A DNA stretch of 64,000 nucleotides, from positions 15,515,001 through 15,579,000 of the forward strand of contig NC_087093.1 of assembly GCF_963855985.1 (NCBI RefSeq), given 5' to 3'. The position numbers were made by a program, and so were the translations under genes. Below the pieces are notes generated by a model, which did not search any database, had not been told where the DNA came from, and saw only the letters and a program-made list of their open reading frames with translations. The DNA comes from Ostrinia nubilalis. Lineage: Eukaryota > Arthropoda > Insecta > Lepidoptera > Crambidae. This document shows, piece after piece, positions 1-10,668 of this stretch. Position 1 is the stretch's first letter, and each line of letters opens with the position of its first letter.

Positions 1-1315
1 GGCAGAAACTTAGTTTCGTTGCAGTGCGTTTCACCGTCTGTTCTGGGCCTAAGGAAAACGTACCAAAACAATTTCGTGCAGTACATTCGGCGGGGAGCGC
101 TCTATGACCGTGTGGACTGTCCTCATCAGCACTGAGAAGCCTTCGTTGTGGAAGACGATGATCACAGAAGTACTCGACAAGTCCTCAGGATAGTGCCAAT
201 ATCTGCATTCGTCCAGCCTAGTGTCTGGGATAGACCTGAAAGAACGCTATCAAATAAAACAAGGGCCTTTTTTACTCCACCAGAAGGAAGGTTACGTTTT
301 TGTGTGATGTTTCATAAATTGAACAACAGTTACATCTTTATCTGCTACAAATTAAGGGCAGAGTTCTGTCAACCATAAAAAGTTAGATTTTATAAAAGAG
401 AATGTGTTTCTGTCACATGCAGGAGTTACATAGACTATAATAATATTATGTATATGTATTGGCTTAAATTATTCTGACATGTTAGTAATTTGTTAAAGGT
501 ATACAATTTGGTTAATTTAAGATTTGTTAATAGGTAAAATAGTTTAAAACTTCTACTGCATAAGCAGTTACAAATAATACTAAATAGAAAGTCAGACAAA
601 GACAAATTATATTGGAAAGAAAGTAACTAAAAAATGTAAAAAGTAATAGGAAACCATAAAGGACAAAAATATATTTATGAATCGAACTAGATAAGTATCT
701 TAAAACTTACTAAGTAATTAGAAAATCAACTTATATCTCTTGATATAAGTTAATCCTTTTTCAATTTTAGATAACTGTAACAAATATACTGATGGAGTTT
801 GCAGAAATAAAAAAATCTAAATTGTTTAAACTCATACTAATTACATAAGAATTCCCCCTCATTGTGTCTAATTGGATTAATTAGTTAACCACAGGGGTCA
901 GGTTCAATTATGTAATGATTGACCAGATAAGGCACAGCTAGTAGGCACAAGATAATGTGATGGAAACTAACATAGCATTATGTTAATAATAAATATATAT
1001 TTTTTGGATGTTTCTTCATTGTTAAACTATTGAAATTTTATTACTAAAGATTTAAGAAGGTTATTTTTTTTTACTATTACTGTAACATAGTTTGCATTAA
1101 AAATCATTAGCTGTTTCATAAACTAATAAGCAACAAGCAGTAATAAAAGAACTCAAGTACCTATATACTTTTTAGATCACCTATGTTTTACAAATAAATT
1201 ATTTGATTTGGTTTGACTTTATTTTATCTATGACATAGGTATTGCTAAATAGAGAATAATAATGAAAATGTTAAGGCAATAAATACACATTTCATTTATT
1301 ATTTAAAATGTTTAC
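1..1315. other. Intron 2 (part) of the GalNAc-transferase gene; no exon seen
   Basis: This AT-rich stretch lies downstream of the second coding exon of the minus-strand glycosyltransferase gene and should be its intron 2. I see no exon with splice sites in it. Positions 1-51 match a second copy at about 7922-8005, next to the Nuf2 3' end (shared CAGAAACTTAG and GCGTTTCACCGTCT), so it is a dispersed repeat. Confidence 0.6.
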
Positions 1316-2086
1316 CTGTTCATTGCTATGTCATCAGAAGCAGCAATATTCATGCCATATTCACTCTCGGACTCTGCGATGTCGTTGGCTCGGTCCTGAG
1401 ACATGTGGTACGGCTTCCCCTCTTCTCCTGGACCTTTCACCGTCCTTAAGTCCTTCGGTTCAAAGTTGCCCAGTTCTGGGGAATGTGCAAATGTTATAGG
1501 ACATTGCATAAAGGATAAGAGCAAAGTTATAACTGATTTCATGTATAAAATATGTTATGCAAATGTTTTTATGTACTTTATGGGTGGGATTGTGTACACA
1601 GTCCACTCTGCAAATATGTAAATACTTCGGGCTAAGGAAAGTCATAAATATTAAGAAGGTTTCAAACAAATCATAACTGCACACGAAATAAGAACAATCA
1701 AAGTATTGTTTATTTTCACAAATTTACGATCGGAAATCGAATACATGTTATAAAATGACGTAGGAAAACAATGTAACGCGGACGTAGACACGCCGGCACG
1801 CTGACTAGGGCAAATAACTGTTTAAACAAGTTCATAAATGCCATAAGCCACCACAATTACCCAATCGGTCTTACAACCACTTACCTGATTTTAATGTAGG
1901 ATACACATCACGATGGAACTTATAATAACCAACTTGAGCTTCTGAGTCGATCATTTCGTCAGCAACATACGAGTTATTCTCGCTAGACCATTTGTGCAGA
2001 GCGTAAACTAAAAGTAACAAAACAGCGCATCCCGCTCCCATTCGCACAATCCTACCACGTCTTACGTTTGTAATCCTCATTTTCAT
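1316..2086 (-). CDS. Polypeptide N-acetylgalactosaminyltransferase, N-terminal two exons (partial)
   Basis: Enzymes of this family (GT27) start mucin-type O-glycosylation in the Golgi by moving GalNAc from UDP-GalNAc to Ser/Thr. Exon 1 is 2086-1885 (donor GTAAGT) and exon 2 is 1475-1316 (acceptor CCCCAG, donor GTAAAT). The phases join cleanly as LKS-ELGNFEPK. The start chosen is the first ATG in frame, followed by a short basic cytoplasmic tail and one hydrophobic segment (GCAVLLLLVYAL), as expected of a type II Golgi enzyme. Exon 2 has the family's pre-catalytic signature: GPGEEGKP, then a YGMNIAASDDIAMNR block that in complete enzymes leads into the catalytic domain. That domain, with its DXH motif and ricin lectin domain, is off the window. 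The family call is firm; the paralogue is not resolved. It is head-to-head with Nuf2, with 1.5 kb between start codons. Confidence 0.85.
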
Positions 2087-3606
2087 TTGAGTTTTATATG
2101 CGCATAACAAACTTTACAAGTATTTTCGAATTAATTGGGATTTTTAAAACTTGAGAAAATCCTCCACTCGCTAACTCGCCTGGGTGACGTTTACACGAAT
2201 TGACAACAGTTTGACACTGACAAGTTACAACCACAGATATGGATTAGAGTAGATACAGCAAGTTGCTCGTCAAAGCGTGCCATTCCGATATGTCCAAATG
2301 GACATACATGGTCGAGTGATGTTCATGTAATCCGATTACAACAATCGGTTACGATGATTTTACGAGGACATTAGTACGAACACGGTAGAGGGAAGAAATT
2401 ATTTACGTATTGAGAATTGTAATTAACAGCAACAAGTAACAAATAATTAATTAGAATAAAGTAGCAGTAGAAGAATTATAAAACAAGTTAGATCAGTCAT
2501 CGCGGAAGACAGAGTGCACTCTGTAACGTCGAAATATACAAATCAAGAAGTTAGTTAGGTCAGTGATCGCAGTATACACTATTACTAGTCTATGTATACG
2601 ACGGCGGAGATTTTGTCGTTTAGAAATATCTTCAAAACTAGGTACCTAACTTAGCTTTATGAAAGAAAACGTATTGACAAAACTACGCATTTTTACATTT
2701 ATTAAAAATAAAAAGCTTGAGTTAGTCTTTATTTTATGAAACTAGGTCAGGTACTAGGATATTTAAAAGTATGAAATTAGGTAGGTATGAATTACTAATA
2801 GTACTATTTATATAACACAATGGAATAACGATCATTACTTTGATATACATTAAGCACAATAAAAATAATATTTGCAAATCAATAAGAAAATTAATAATGT
2901 AGAATAACGTTTACCGCTACAAAATTATTTTAATCTACAGTCAGACTAGCTATAAACAACAAAATATGAGTTTTGTCGGAATTAATTAATTGTCGAATCG
3001 AGTCACACGATATCTTTCGATGACTTTGCGAATGCAGTACGATGATACGATTATTTTTACATTGCGGCAATCACTAAAATTCGCTAAAATGACACTAATG
3101 ACGTTTAAAAAGTGGCACGCTCGTCTTCATACAAATTTTTTGACAAGCTGCATCTATCCATATCTGTGGTTACAACCAACAAACAACTGCTAAACGCACA
3201 TAAACGTTTTGTTTCAGTTTTTTTGAGGAATTATTGAAAATGTTTAGAACATTTTTATGTGATCCTCGTTTGGTAGTTTGAGGAAGACCTAAGGGAAAGA
3301 CTATGAGCTGAGCAATTGAGCAATCTACTTTCTTGTAGCACGAATGTTTGCTCAAAAAGGAAAATCACAGCTAGTATCAATCACAACATCCTCATCACTA
3401 GTTGACATGTTCCGCTCCTGCTCTATGGTTGTTTGTTTACGTTCAAAATCCCTTCAAAAATTGAATCCGTTGAAACTCGAAAAAGTTGAAATTGGTTAAA
3501 TATAATTAATTCTCAGTATAATTTCTTTCAGCAAGTGTTGAGAACTTGAGATTGCTCATTATTTTTCTGTGAGTTATTCGTTGTGTCAAAATTATTAACA
3601 ATAAAC
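2087..3606. promoter_or_regulatory. Divergent intergenic region between the GalNAc-transferase and Nuf2
   Basis: About 1.5 kb separates the two divergent start codons, so both promoters should lie here. I see no convincing TATA box. Near 2225-2285 and 3110-3182 there are imperfect inverted sequences: CCACAGATATGGAT against ATCCATATCTGTGG, and AGCGTGCCA against TGGCACGCT. They suggest a degenerate palindromic transposon of about 0.96 kb filling much of the spacer. Confidence 0.45.
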
Positions 3607-6600
3607 ATGGAGAGAGGTGAGTGGACGAATAGCAAATGTTTTGTTTTCATCGGAAACTTTCACAATTAATTGAGTTGTTACTTACAGTGCAAGCTTATAT
3701 GGAGATTTTTATCAGCAATTGGAATGGAGAGTTTCCAAACTATCCTCTGACCGCCGCCGATCTAAAAAAGCCTCATGCCGTGATGGGCGCTTTGTTTCAA
3801 GTGTTTGACCGGTTAGGCATCGACAGGGATGCTGTTTTATCGGTATGAGCGATTCTTTCAGTCCTTTCAATCGTAAAGAACCTCTAAATAATCAAATACC
3901 AACCTTTTATAACTGTAAAATCTCTGTTTTAGCCCCCACCGGAGGAAGACCGGAACGATCACACAATATACTACTGGGACCTAGTACCAGTCATCAACAT
4001 GACTCGCGTCATTAACCATCTCGTGTCCGTCATGCCACAAGTGGATGCAACTATCAGTGTGACCCATTTCCTGCAGCCAACGTCCACAACGTCCCACTCT
4101 ATCTTACTTTTGCTGTTTAATTTGATGGTCTTCAATGAGGAGCGTTTGAGGACTATTGCTCCTCATGAAGAGGAGCTCTTTGCTAAGACTGATCAGGTAA
4201 TATCCTCATTTTAAATACTTCTTTGAGTACCACTCAATATTCAGTAATAAAATAATAATAATAGAGTCCAGATAGATACATCTGTGCATGTTCTACTAAT
4301 ATTTTGTTTTTATTCAGGTGAAAACATTAGAAGATAGGAAGAACAGGTTACTTGAAATGTTGAATGAGCAAGCAGAAGAAAAAGGCAAGCGTCAAGAGAG
4401 GCTGGAAAAGGTAATTATTTTATTGCAATGTAGTATATCAGAAACCACTATTATTGTTATTCTAGTGAATAAGTTTTCCCAGTATATCAGAAACTAAACA
4501 TATTTTCAGTATGAGTACAGATTTAACATATTTCCAATATCCATGATCCACTGTACACTTTATAAACATTTTCCCCCTAAAAAGTATTTATTGAGTTAAG
4601 ACTACAATAAGGCTTCTAATTTTACAGTTAAATGAGGATATAAAGCAGTTTGAAGACGAACTAAAGCAAGAAAAGGAGGCTCATGATGAAGAAAAACAAG
4701 AATTAGAGGCAATATTGAAAGAGAATCACCAGATTGAGGTAGTTTTAGAGCAGAAAAAGGGTCTCCGAGACGCAATCCTGGCTGAGGTGGCTCGGAAGAG
4801 GGCTCTGAGGGTGTATGACGCTGATGATATCAAGGCTCAGGCAGAGCAAGCGGCTCAGAATGTTCAAGAGGCAGAAGAGAAGCTGAATACTCTCCGGGCT
4901 ACATTAATGCAGAAGGAAAACAGCTTGAAAAATCTGCAGACCATCAAGCCTAGTTTAGATACAGCTAACAATCTTCTGCATGAGATTATGAAGTTGTCAG
5001 ACAGTCTAAAGTAAGTTATTTATTGATATTTACAAGACAAGAGGTATATTGTTTACTCATTGCCGTAATCTCGCTGTGTACCAGAGGATTTATTTATGTA
5101 TTTAGTCATTTAATTATTATTATCAATAAATAATTTTAAATCTATTAATAGATAGATTATACAACTGTGTCAATTTGTACAGTATAAATAGCTGTGTAAT
5201 TATAGAATAAATTAAAAGTGTAACATTACAACTGTAATAACACTAATACAAGCAACATTGAATAATATTTGCATAACTAAAGGATATTACTTCACATGTT
5301 AATAAATTGAACATACCTATTTATTTATCTTCTCAGGGATTACGAATCTGGTGATCTGGACTCGGACAGCAAGGAAGGTGAACTAGACGTGCTGAACACG
5401 GAGTTATCGGAATTGCAAGTTCAGCTCGGGGAACTGAAGGCAGCCCGGGAGGAGACCTGCCTCAAACGGCAGGAGAGCCAGGCCAAGAGGCAGCAGGATA
5501 AAACACTGGCGCAGAGGTGAGTATTCGTAGAGATAAAGCCTGGTCCGTGAGCACGTAGAATTTTGTCCAATGACCCTAAGCTATCCATCTTTATCGCTCG
5601 CGCGTGATTATATTGCTGTCGCGACTGTGCGACGGGCGCCCGCAGTGAGTGTGCGAGTGCGACAGCAACATAATTACGCGCGAGCGATAAGAATGAGTAG
5701 CTTGGGTTCATTGAACAAAATTCTACGTGCTCACGGACCAGGCTTTAGTACATCAGACTTCCATTAAGACGCCTTGCAGTCACTGGCGTACCTTGCAGTC
5801 ACTAGCGTACCTTGCAGTCACTGGCGTACCTTGCAGTCACTGGCGTACCTTGCAGTCACTGGCGTACCTTGCAGTCACTGTAGGCCCAGTTTCCACCAAG
5901 AGTGTAGCAGAAAATTATTTTGAACTAGCTGACCCGGCGAACTCTGTTCCGCCTTAAAGGCAATAAATAAGCCATCGCAATTTTTCCTTAGTTGCTCACC
6001 GTTTAGACCTACCTGGACTATGACAAACATTTTAAAACCAAAATCAGCTCAATCGGCCCAGCCGTTCTCGAGTTTTAATCAGACTAACGAACAACAATTC
6101 ATTTTTATTTATATAGATAGATAACCAATCAGATTTCACTATATTATCCACATCAGTCTCCACTCCGCTTCGGTGGAAATGGATCACGCGGAAAAGAGAG
6201 CAGTGTCAGGCGGACTAATTTTTCTATAGGATTTGAAAGCGCACCGCTCTGCGAAGTGCCGCACCGTTTTCATAGAGACAGCAATTAGACTGACAGCTGA
6301 CAACTACGCATAGCTCCGCTTTAGTGGAAATAGCCTGCCAGCTTCGCCGAACATCTCTCGTTTCCGCTCCGCCTTGGTGGTGTCTAAAGTGGTCTTAACA
6401 TTATTGTTGCAAAGCAAAATAGCATTCATTAAAACTGAATAAGGTGCCAGTGCTTATAACGGCGGAAGCGCCGACGGGGATGGTTTATCGCCTAGGGAAA
6501 ATACTATTGATATGATGAATAGGTACAAGTATTTACTTATACTCGGCGACATAGATATGTTATACTAGCTTTTGCCCGCGGTTTCACCCGCGTGAAATTT

Positions 6601-7417
6601 ATTTTGTCACAGATCGTCATAAATTATAGCATAGATGTTATTCTGGGTTATAAACAATAATACTGTAAAGTTTCATCAAAATCCGTTCAGTAGTTTTTGC
6701 GTGAAAGAGTAACAAACATCCAGACATCCAAACTTTCGCATTTATAATATTAGTAGGATAGTAGGAAGTAGGACTATACCATCCATACTTAAACTACGTT
6801 TATCCAATCTGACTCATTTGACTAATTATTCGCATATTTCACAATTAAGTTAGCTAGTTTTATAAAACGTATATTATGTTTCAGCGCTTTACGAGATGCA
6901 GAAGAAAAGGACAAAAAATGCCGCGAACGTTCAAAGAAAGCACAACAGCGCACACAAGAGCTCAAGGAGGAAACTGCTAAATACGAGGCCAGCAAGTCGG
7001 AAGGGATGGAGACACTTGCTAAGATGAGAAACGATTTCATTAGCGAGGTATTTACTATTATTTTACGAGGTTTTGTCTTTATACTTTACTAGCGGCCGCC
7101 CGCGACTTCGTACGCGTGGATCCCGTTTTACCCCCTTTGGGGTTGAATTTTGTAAAATCCCGTCTTAGTGAGCACCTACGTTCTAAAAGGAACCTTCATG
7201 AAAAATTTGAGACTCGTACTTGCAGTTTCTGAGATTTCGTGATGAGTGAGTCAGTCAGTGACCTTTCGCTTTTATATAGATAGAAGAATAGTGCCTGGGC
7301 AAAGTCCAAATTATGTATTTTTTTTTACAGATCAAATCATTGGAAGAGGCATTATTGAAGAAGGTGACAGAAGCAGAGAAGAGAATAGAAGATAAACTGC
7401 GTAATAGGAACTTGTGA
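3607..7417 (+). CDS. Nuf2: Kinetochore protein Nuf2 (NDC80 complex subunit), complete, 8 exons
   Basis: Nuf2 pairs with Ndc80/Hec1; the pair binds microtubules through CH domains and reaches the inner kinetochore through a coiled coil. Exons: 3607-3616, 3688-3842, 3933-4196, 4318-4410, 4628-5010, 5337-5516, 6885-7047 and 7331-7417. All have GT-AG borders, and the phases join into one 445-codon frame (444 aa, close to the usual 440-465). Exon 1 is only 10 nt (ATGGAGAGAG). Residues about 1-143 form the CH-like head, with IFISNWNGEFPNYPLTAADL and the conserved YYWDLVPVINMTRVI region. From about 144 on it is Lys/Glu-rich coiled coil ending RNRNL-stop. Introns 6 and 7 hold a MITE, a 19-bp tandem repeat and Helitron-type insertions. 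Lepidopteran chromosomes are holocentric and the outer kinetochore is retained, so a conserved Nuf2 is expected. Confidence 0.93.
5535..5745. mobile_element. Palindromic MITE with TA target duplication (Nuf2 intron 6)
   Basis: The ends are long inverted repeats: AAAGCCTGGTCCGTGAGC at the left and its complement at the right. TA lies on both sides, as for Tc1/mariner-type elements. The inner sequence is also self-complementary (CGCTCGCGCGTGATTAT against ATAATTACGCGCGAGCG). A half copy is at 25118-25237. Confidence 0.85.
5770..5881 (+). repeat. 19-bp tandem repeat, about 6 copies
   Basis: The unit CCTTGCAGTCACTGGCGTA is repeated about six times almost without change (one copy has A for G), so the array is young. 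It is in Nuf2 intron 6, right after the MITE. Confidence 0.9.
5928..6122. mobile_element. Dispersed repeat ending in GATA-like tail
   Basis: It starts CTAGCTGACCCGGCGAACT, contains CAGCTCAATCGGCCCAGCCG and ends in TTTATATAGATAGATA. Elements of this style are common in Lepidoptera. I cannot place it in a class with confidence. Confidence 0.55.
6565..6758 (-). mobile_element. Short non-autonomous Helitron
   Basis: On the minus strand the element starts TCCTACTAATATTATAAATG and ends CCGCGGGCAAAAGCTAG. It is flanked by A and T as Helitron insertions are. A short GC-rich hairpin sits just inside the CTAG end. It lies in Nuf2 intron 6. Confidence 0.75.
7088..7285 (-). mobile_element. Helitron-like or related dispersed repeat (Nuf2 intron 7)
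   Basis: It contains CTAGCGGCCGCCCGCGACTT and TACGCGTGGATCCCGTTTTA and ends in TTTATATAGATAGAAG. The first part recurs in the opposite orientation at about 25270-25335, fused to half of the AAAGCCTGG MITE. Confidence 0.55.
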
Positions 7418-7507
7418 CAAGTGTAGGTTCTAAGTTAATATTATTTTCTTGAATTTATGAATATGAAGAGAAATAGTGTTGAAAACTGTTCAAACTCAAA
7501 ATTAATG

Positions 7508-7513
7508 AATAAA
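7508..7513 (+). promoter_or_regulatory. Nuf2 poly(A) signal AATAAA
   Basis: AATAAA lies 91 nt after the Nuf2 stop codon, in AT-rich sequence. The stretch between stop and signal (AGTGTAGG, GAAGAGAAA, AGTGTTGA) recurs in the Nuf2 relic at 12662-12856, which confirms that the 3' UTR was duplicated with exon 8. Confidence 0.65.
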
Positions 7514-8177
7514 AATGTTATTGTATTTTAGTACTGGATTTTTTATTGCATCTCAGGAACCTTAAAGTGTGCTCAATCGAAAAATAGGACAAACAAAAAC
7601 GACAGCATTAATTTAACAGTATTCATTTAATTACTTCTTGACATAGGAATATCCTCGGTTTATACAGCTGTTGATACTTATGGACTAATAGCTGTGCTAA
7701 CAGTCAAGTAAAATAATCAATCAATTGATTTCATAATTATATTGCATAAATAAAAATTCGAACTTTATACTCTGCCATGTTATGTTGCTTCTCGCATCAT
7801 ATCACTTAAAAATATTTTGTTTTTAATTTTTATAATACCTACCTACCTGTGTACCTACTTAGTTTTACTGTGTACCAGTTTCAAACTGGTCGCGTCATGT
7901 GTGGTCTCTCAACGGACGCTATGGCAGAAACTTAGATGCAACTCAAAAGTAACTAGCAGTTGCAGTTTCTTAGCAGTTGCGTTTCACCGTCTATTCTGGG
8001 CCTTACTTTTTTGGTCGTTGAGCAGTATCGTCTCCGCTTTGGGTATTAACCAATTTTAGTTCTAACATATAATAGTAGTCTTTGGTTCTAACTAATTAGT
8101 TGGTACAGCACAGTACATTTTTGTTGCACCTTATTACTACTACACATAAGACACATTATGCCACATGTTTTGAATGC
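7514..8177. other. Convergent spacer between Nuf2 and lysozyme copy 1
   Basis: AT-rich sequence with no gene. About 7922-8005 matches window positions 1-51 (dispersed repeat). Parts of the spacer recur after the Nuf2 relics near 10400 and 13170 (a short motif reading CTTCGCACT or CTTCTCGCATCA, then poly-T), which marks it as part of the duplicated block. Confidence 0.5.
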
Positions 8178-9972
8178 TTAGCAGTTGCTGATGTCAGGCA
8201 GGGATCCTTGGCAGTGGTTCTTCCAGCCATACCAAGCCCTGAAGCCATGGCGTTTGTAAATCTTTTTAGCGCAGGTCGCAGCCTTCGTGATGTCTTCGGT
8301 GATAAGCTCTGTAAGAATATCACGTGAGTTTATTCAGTGAAATGCTTAAATTTCTAGGAGGGTGTCCTTTGAAGGCGTTTGGATTGCATCATTATCATCC
8401 TTAGGTCATTTAGACTCCGCCGTAGAGGCACGACCTTTTCTTATTTACGATATACCTACTCTCTCCACGTTTTGGGGAAGCGTTCAACGTTTCTAAGTAA
8501 GTATATTGATGAAAACCACCTAACCACATGCTAGAAAGTAAGAAAAATCAGGCCGAAGGTGGAAGCGAGTTTCGCCCGGAACACTTAACCATAGAGGAAC
8601 TGCCTATCTTACCTCTTACTGCCAAAACACAACAATGCTGTTAATATTTCTGTTATGGCAAGAAACTTTGGTAAGATGGTGGTAGCTACTCGGGCGGGCT
8701 TAGAAAATTCCATACCACCAACCAAAGCGAGCAGAAAGGCCCTTAATGGGAATCGAACCTGCGACCTCTGGGTCTGAGACAGGTAGTCTTACCACTAGAC
8801 CACCTAGAACACATGGGGTTAAAGCCTGTGGCGACATGATTACGTAGGTAGTTGACCAGTGGCCACCATTGAAAGAAAGAAAGAAAGAAACATTTATTAC
8901 GATGAACATCACTTAGTTAAGGACAGAGAACGTATAGGTACCGGAAAAAAGGACGAAATAGCACATAAATATTACAAGGAAATAAAAAGTGAACTGAGCA
9001 GTGCTATCCTGTCGCAACAGCGATGCCCATCGTAATGGGACTCCACTCAGCATATGGTTTTCAGTGGGCCTCATGCCGTGTCCTCAGTGGATGTAACGGA
9101 CACTAACCTAAACTGCATATCAACATCAACAAGGCCGTATAAATATACTATAACAATAATAATAATGTGAAAATAGTTGGTCCACTCACCAGCGCAAGTG
9201 ACGTGGCAGTCTTTGCCGGCGGGGCCCGACCGAGTGCACCAGTAGTTGTCATTGATCTGGAACAGTCCGTAGTCCTTTGACCCGTTCTTGTTCACTGGGG
9301 AGACCTTCCCAGTGTTGCCGCCACTCTCATTTTCTATCAGGCATACCCCTGCGATTTACAAAAATCAGGTAAAGAATTGATATAAATATAGGTAGGTGTT
9401 TTCTACCTTTAAGATAGAGCTAGATTAAATAAGTATTCGTCTTTTTAACTTCGGCGGATACGAAAAAAATAATTGTAAGTAAGCAGTAAAGTAGGTACCA
9501 CGATACGACCGCTCTAAAATGATAGGGTTCCAACGGCCAAAATGCGCTGCGCCTGATTGTTAATGCACATCTTTACACCGGGCTTAGAATTCAAACAAAC
9601 TGGATTTAGTCTGGACAAAGTAGGAAAAAAATGTTAGGTACTAAGACATTGATTTTGATCTTTGGGCGAAAAGACCTTCATAAATAACAACAGCGGCATT
9701 TAACTAGGTAGGACCTTCATTTTTTTTAATCTTTCATATCCAAATATAAGTTACACAAAAGTTTAACAATCACATAAACAAATTCCTATCAAAGAAGATG
9801 GTTAAAATGAATCAAAACTGGAAACTAAAACCAACTTACAATCCCTCATCTGGGCCTCCGGGAACCCTTGCGTCCTCAGCTCTTGCACAATTTCGCACCG
9901 CCTGAGTCGTACAGCGTCGCTATACCACAAAGCTGCCACGACGAACACTACAACGACTGCTAATCTTGGCAT
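8178..9972 (-). CDS. c-type lysozyme, copy 1 (catalytic residues intact)
   Basis: Secreted muramidase that cleaves the MurNAc-GlcNAc bond of peptidoglycan; in insects it acts in haemolymph or gut immunity. Exons: 9972-9840, 9348-9190 and 8308-8178, joined T|GG (Trp) and G|AG (Glu), 140 aa. Residues 1-20 are a signal peptide ([20 protein letters not shown]), giving a mature chain of 120 aa, the normal length. Eight Cys are in the usual places. Catalytic Glu52 is in VCLIENES and Asp70 in [12 protein letters not shown] (mature 32 and 50). The C-terminus, AWYGW then [12 protein letters not shown], is typical of lepidopteran lysozymes. A TATA box and a kappaB-like site lie upstream. It is the first of three tandem copies, and the one nearest intact Nuf2. 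Confidence 0.95.
8690..8880 (-). mobile_element. tRNA-derived SINE in intron 2 of lysozyme copy 1
   Basis: On the minus strand it has a tRNA-like head: an A-box-like GGTCTAGTGGTAAGACTACC and a B box AGGTTCGATTCCC. A GAAA simple repeat follows at 8871-8893. Truncated versions of the same insertion are in intron 2 of copies 2 and 3, so it predates the gene duplications. Confidence 0.7.
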
Positions 9973-10055
9973 TTTTATATTTTATATTGATTTAGTTACT
10001 ATTGACTATGTCCAAGGAGTTTTCAAAACTGATGCGCTCCGATGTCCAGGAGTGG

Positions 10056-10063
10056 TTTATATA
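10056..10063 (-). promoter_or_regulatory. TATA box of lysozyme copy 1
   Basis: TATATAAA on the minus strand, about 84 nt before the start codon. It is set in a block (CCTGG or CCGGG, CATCGGAGCGCATCAG) that is conserved upstream of the copies. Confidence 0.7.
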
Positions 10064-10148
10064 CGCCACGTTTTCCCTGAGACTGCGGGCTTTTATTTCT
10101 GTGTATTATGAAATCGGCACATGCATTATTGTATGTGCGATATGATAC

Positions 10149-10158
10149 GGGAATCCCC
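10149..10158 (-). promoter_or_regulatory. kappaB-like site of lysozyme copy 1
   Basis: GGGGATTCCC on the minus strand, a perfect match to the NF-kappaB/Rel consensus, 177 nt before the start codon. Insect antimicrobial genes are commonly switched on by Relish or Dorsal through such sites. Related sites are at nearly the same distance in copies 2 and 3. Confidence 0.65.
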
Positions 10159-10344
10159 CAAGCAAGCGGTTGAACGGGTGTCGCGATTTAACTCGCATTG
10201 CGATGAGACGAATGAACTTTGACATTGTAAGATAACTCTTTACGAGTGTACTTGTTATTTTGCTGTTAATTTCAGAATAAAATGATTAAGATGTTAGGTA
10301 CACTACTCACGGACACGATAGTCCAGAGAAACGCTGATTAAATA

Positions 10345-10363
10345 ATTGGAGAAGGCTTTATTG
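10345..10363 (+). pseudogene. Relic of Nuf2 exon 8 (between lysozyme copies 1 and 2)
   Basis: ATTGGAGAAGGCTTTATTG matches the start of Nuf2 exon 8 (ATTGGAAGAGGCATTATTG at 7339). The rest of the exon is deleted. It follows directly on the lysozyme 5' flank (CTCACGGACACGATAGTCCAG), the same junction as in the longer relic at 12662. Confidence 0.65.
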
Positions 10364-10668
10364 GGGCTATCTACTCCAAAATCATTCCACAATCTTCGCA
10401 CTCCTTTTCGCATCACATTCGATAGTTTTTAATTTTTGTAGTACCTACCTAAGTACTTCCGTTACTTATTAAGAAATGATAATATTTCTGTTACAATCTT
10501 TTGATCATAGAGCAGCTTCTCAGCTTTGGGTAATCACCAATTTTAGTTCTAAGTATAAGTTTGTACAGTCTACAGTCTTTTTGTTACACAATAGCACTTC
10601 ACACTTTTTGTTACACAATAGCACTTAATATTACAATTAACATAAGATGCCAAATGTATTTAGAATGC

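Noticed and set aside
8740..8810. Apparent tRNA gene in the lysozyme copy 1 intron
   Set aside because: A and B boxes are present but the cloverleaf stems are not convincing and it is joined to a SINE body; same for 18770-18820, 25670-25735, 45290-45360 and 49670-49738.
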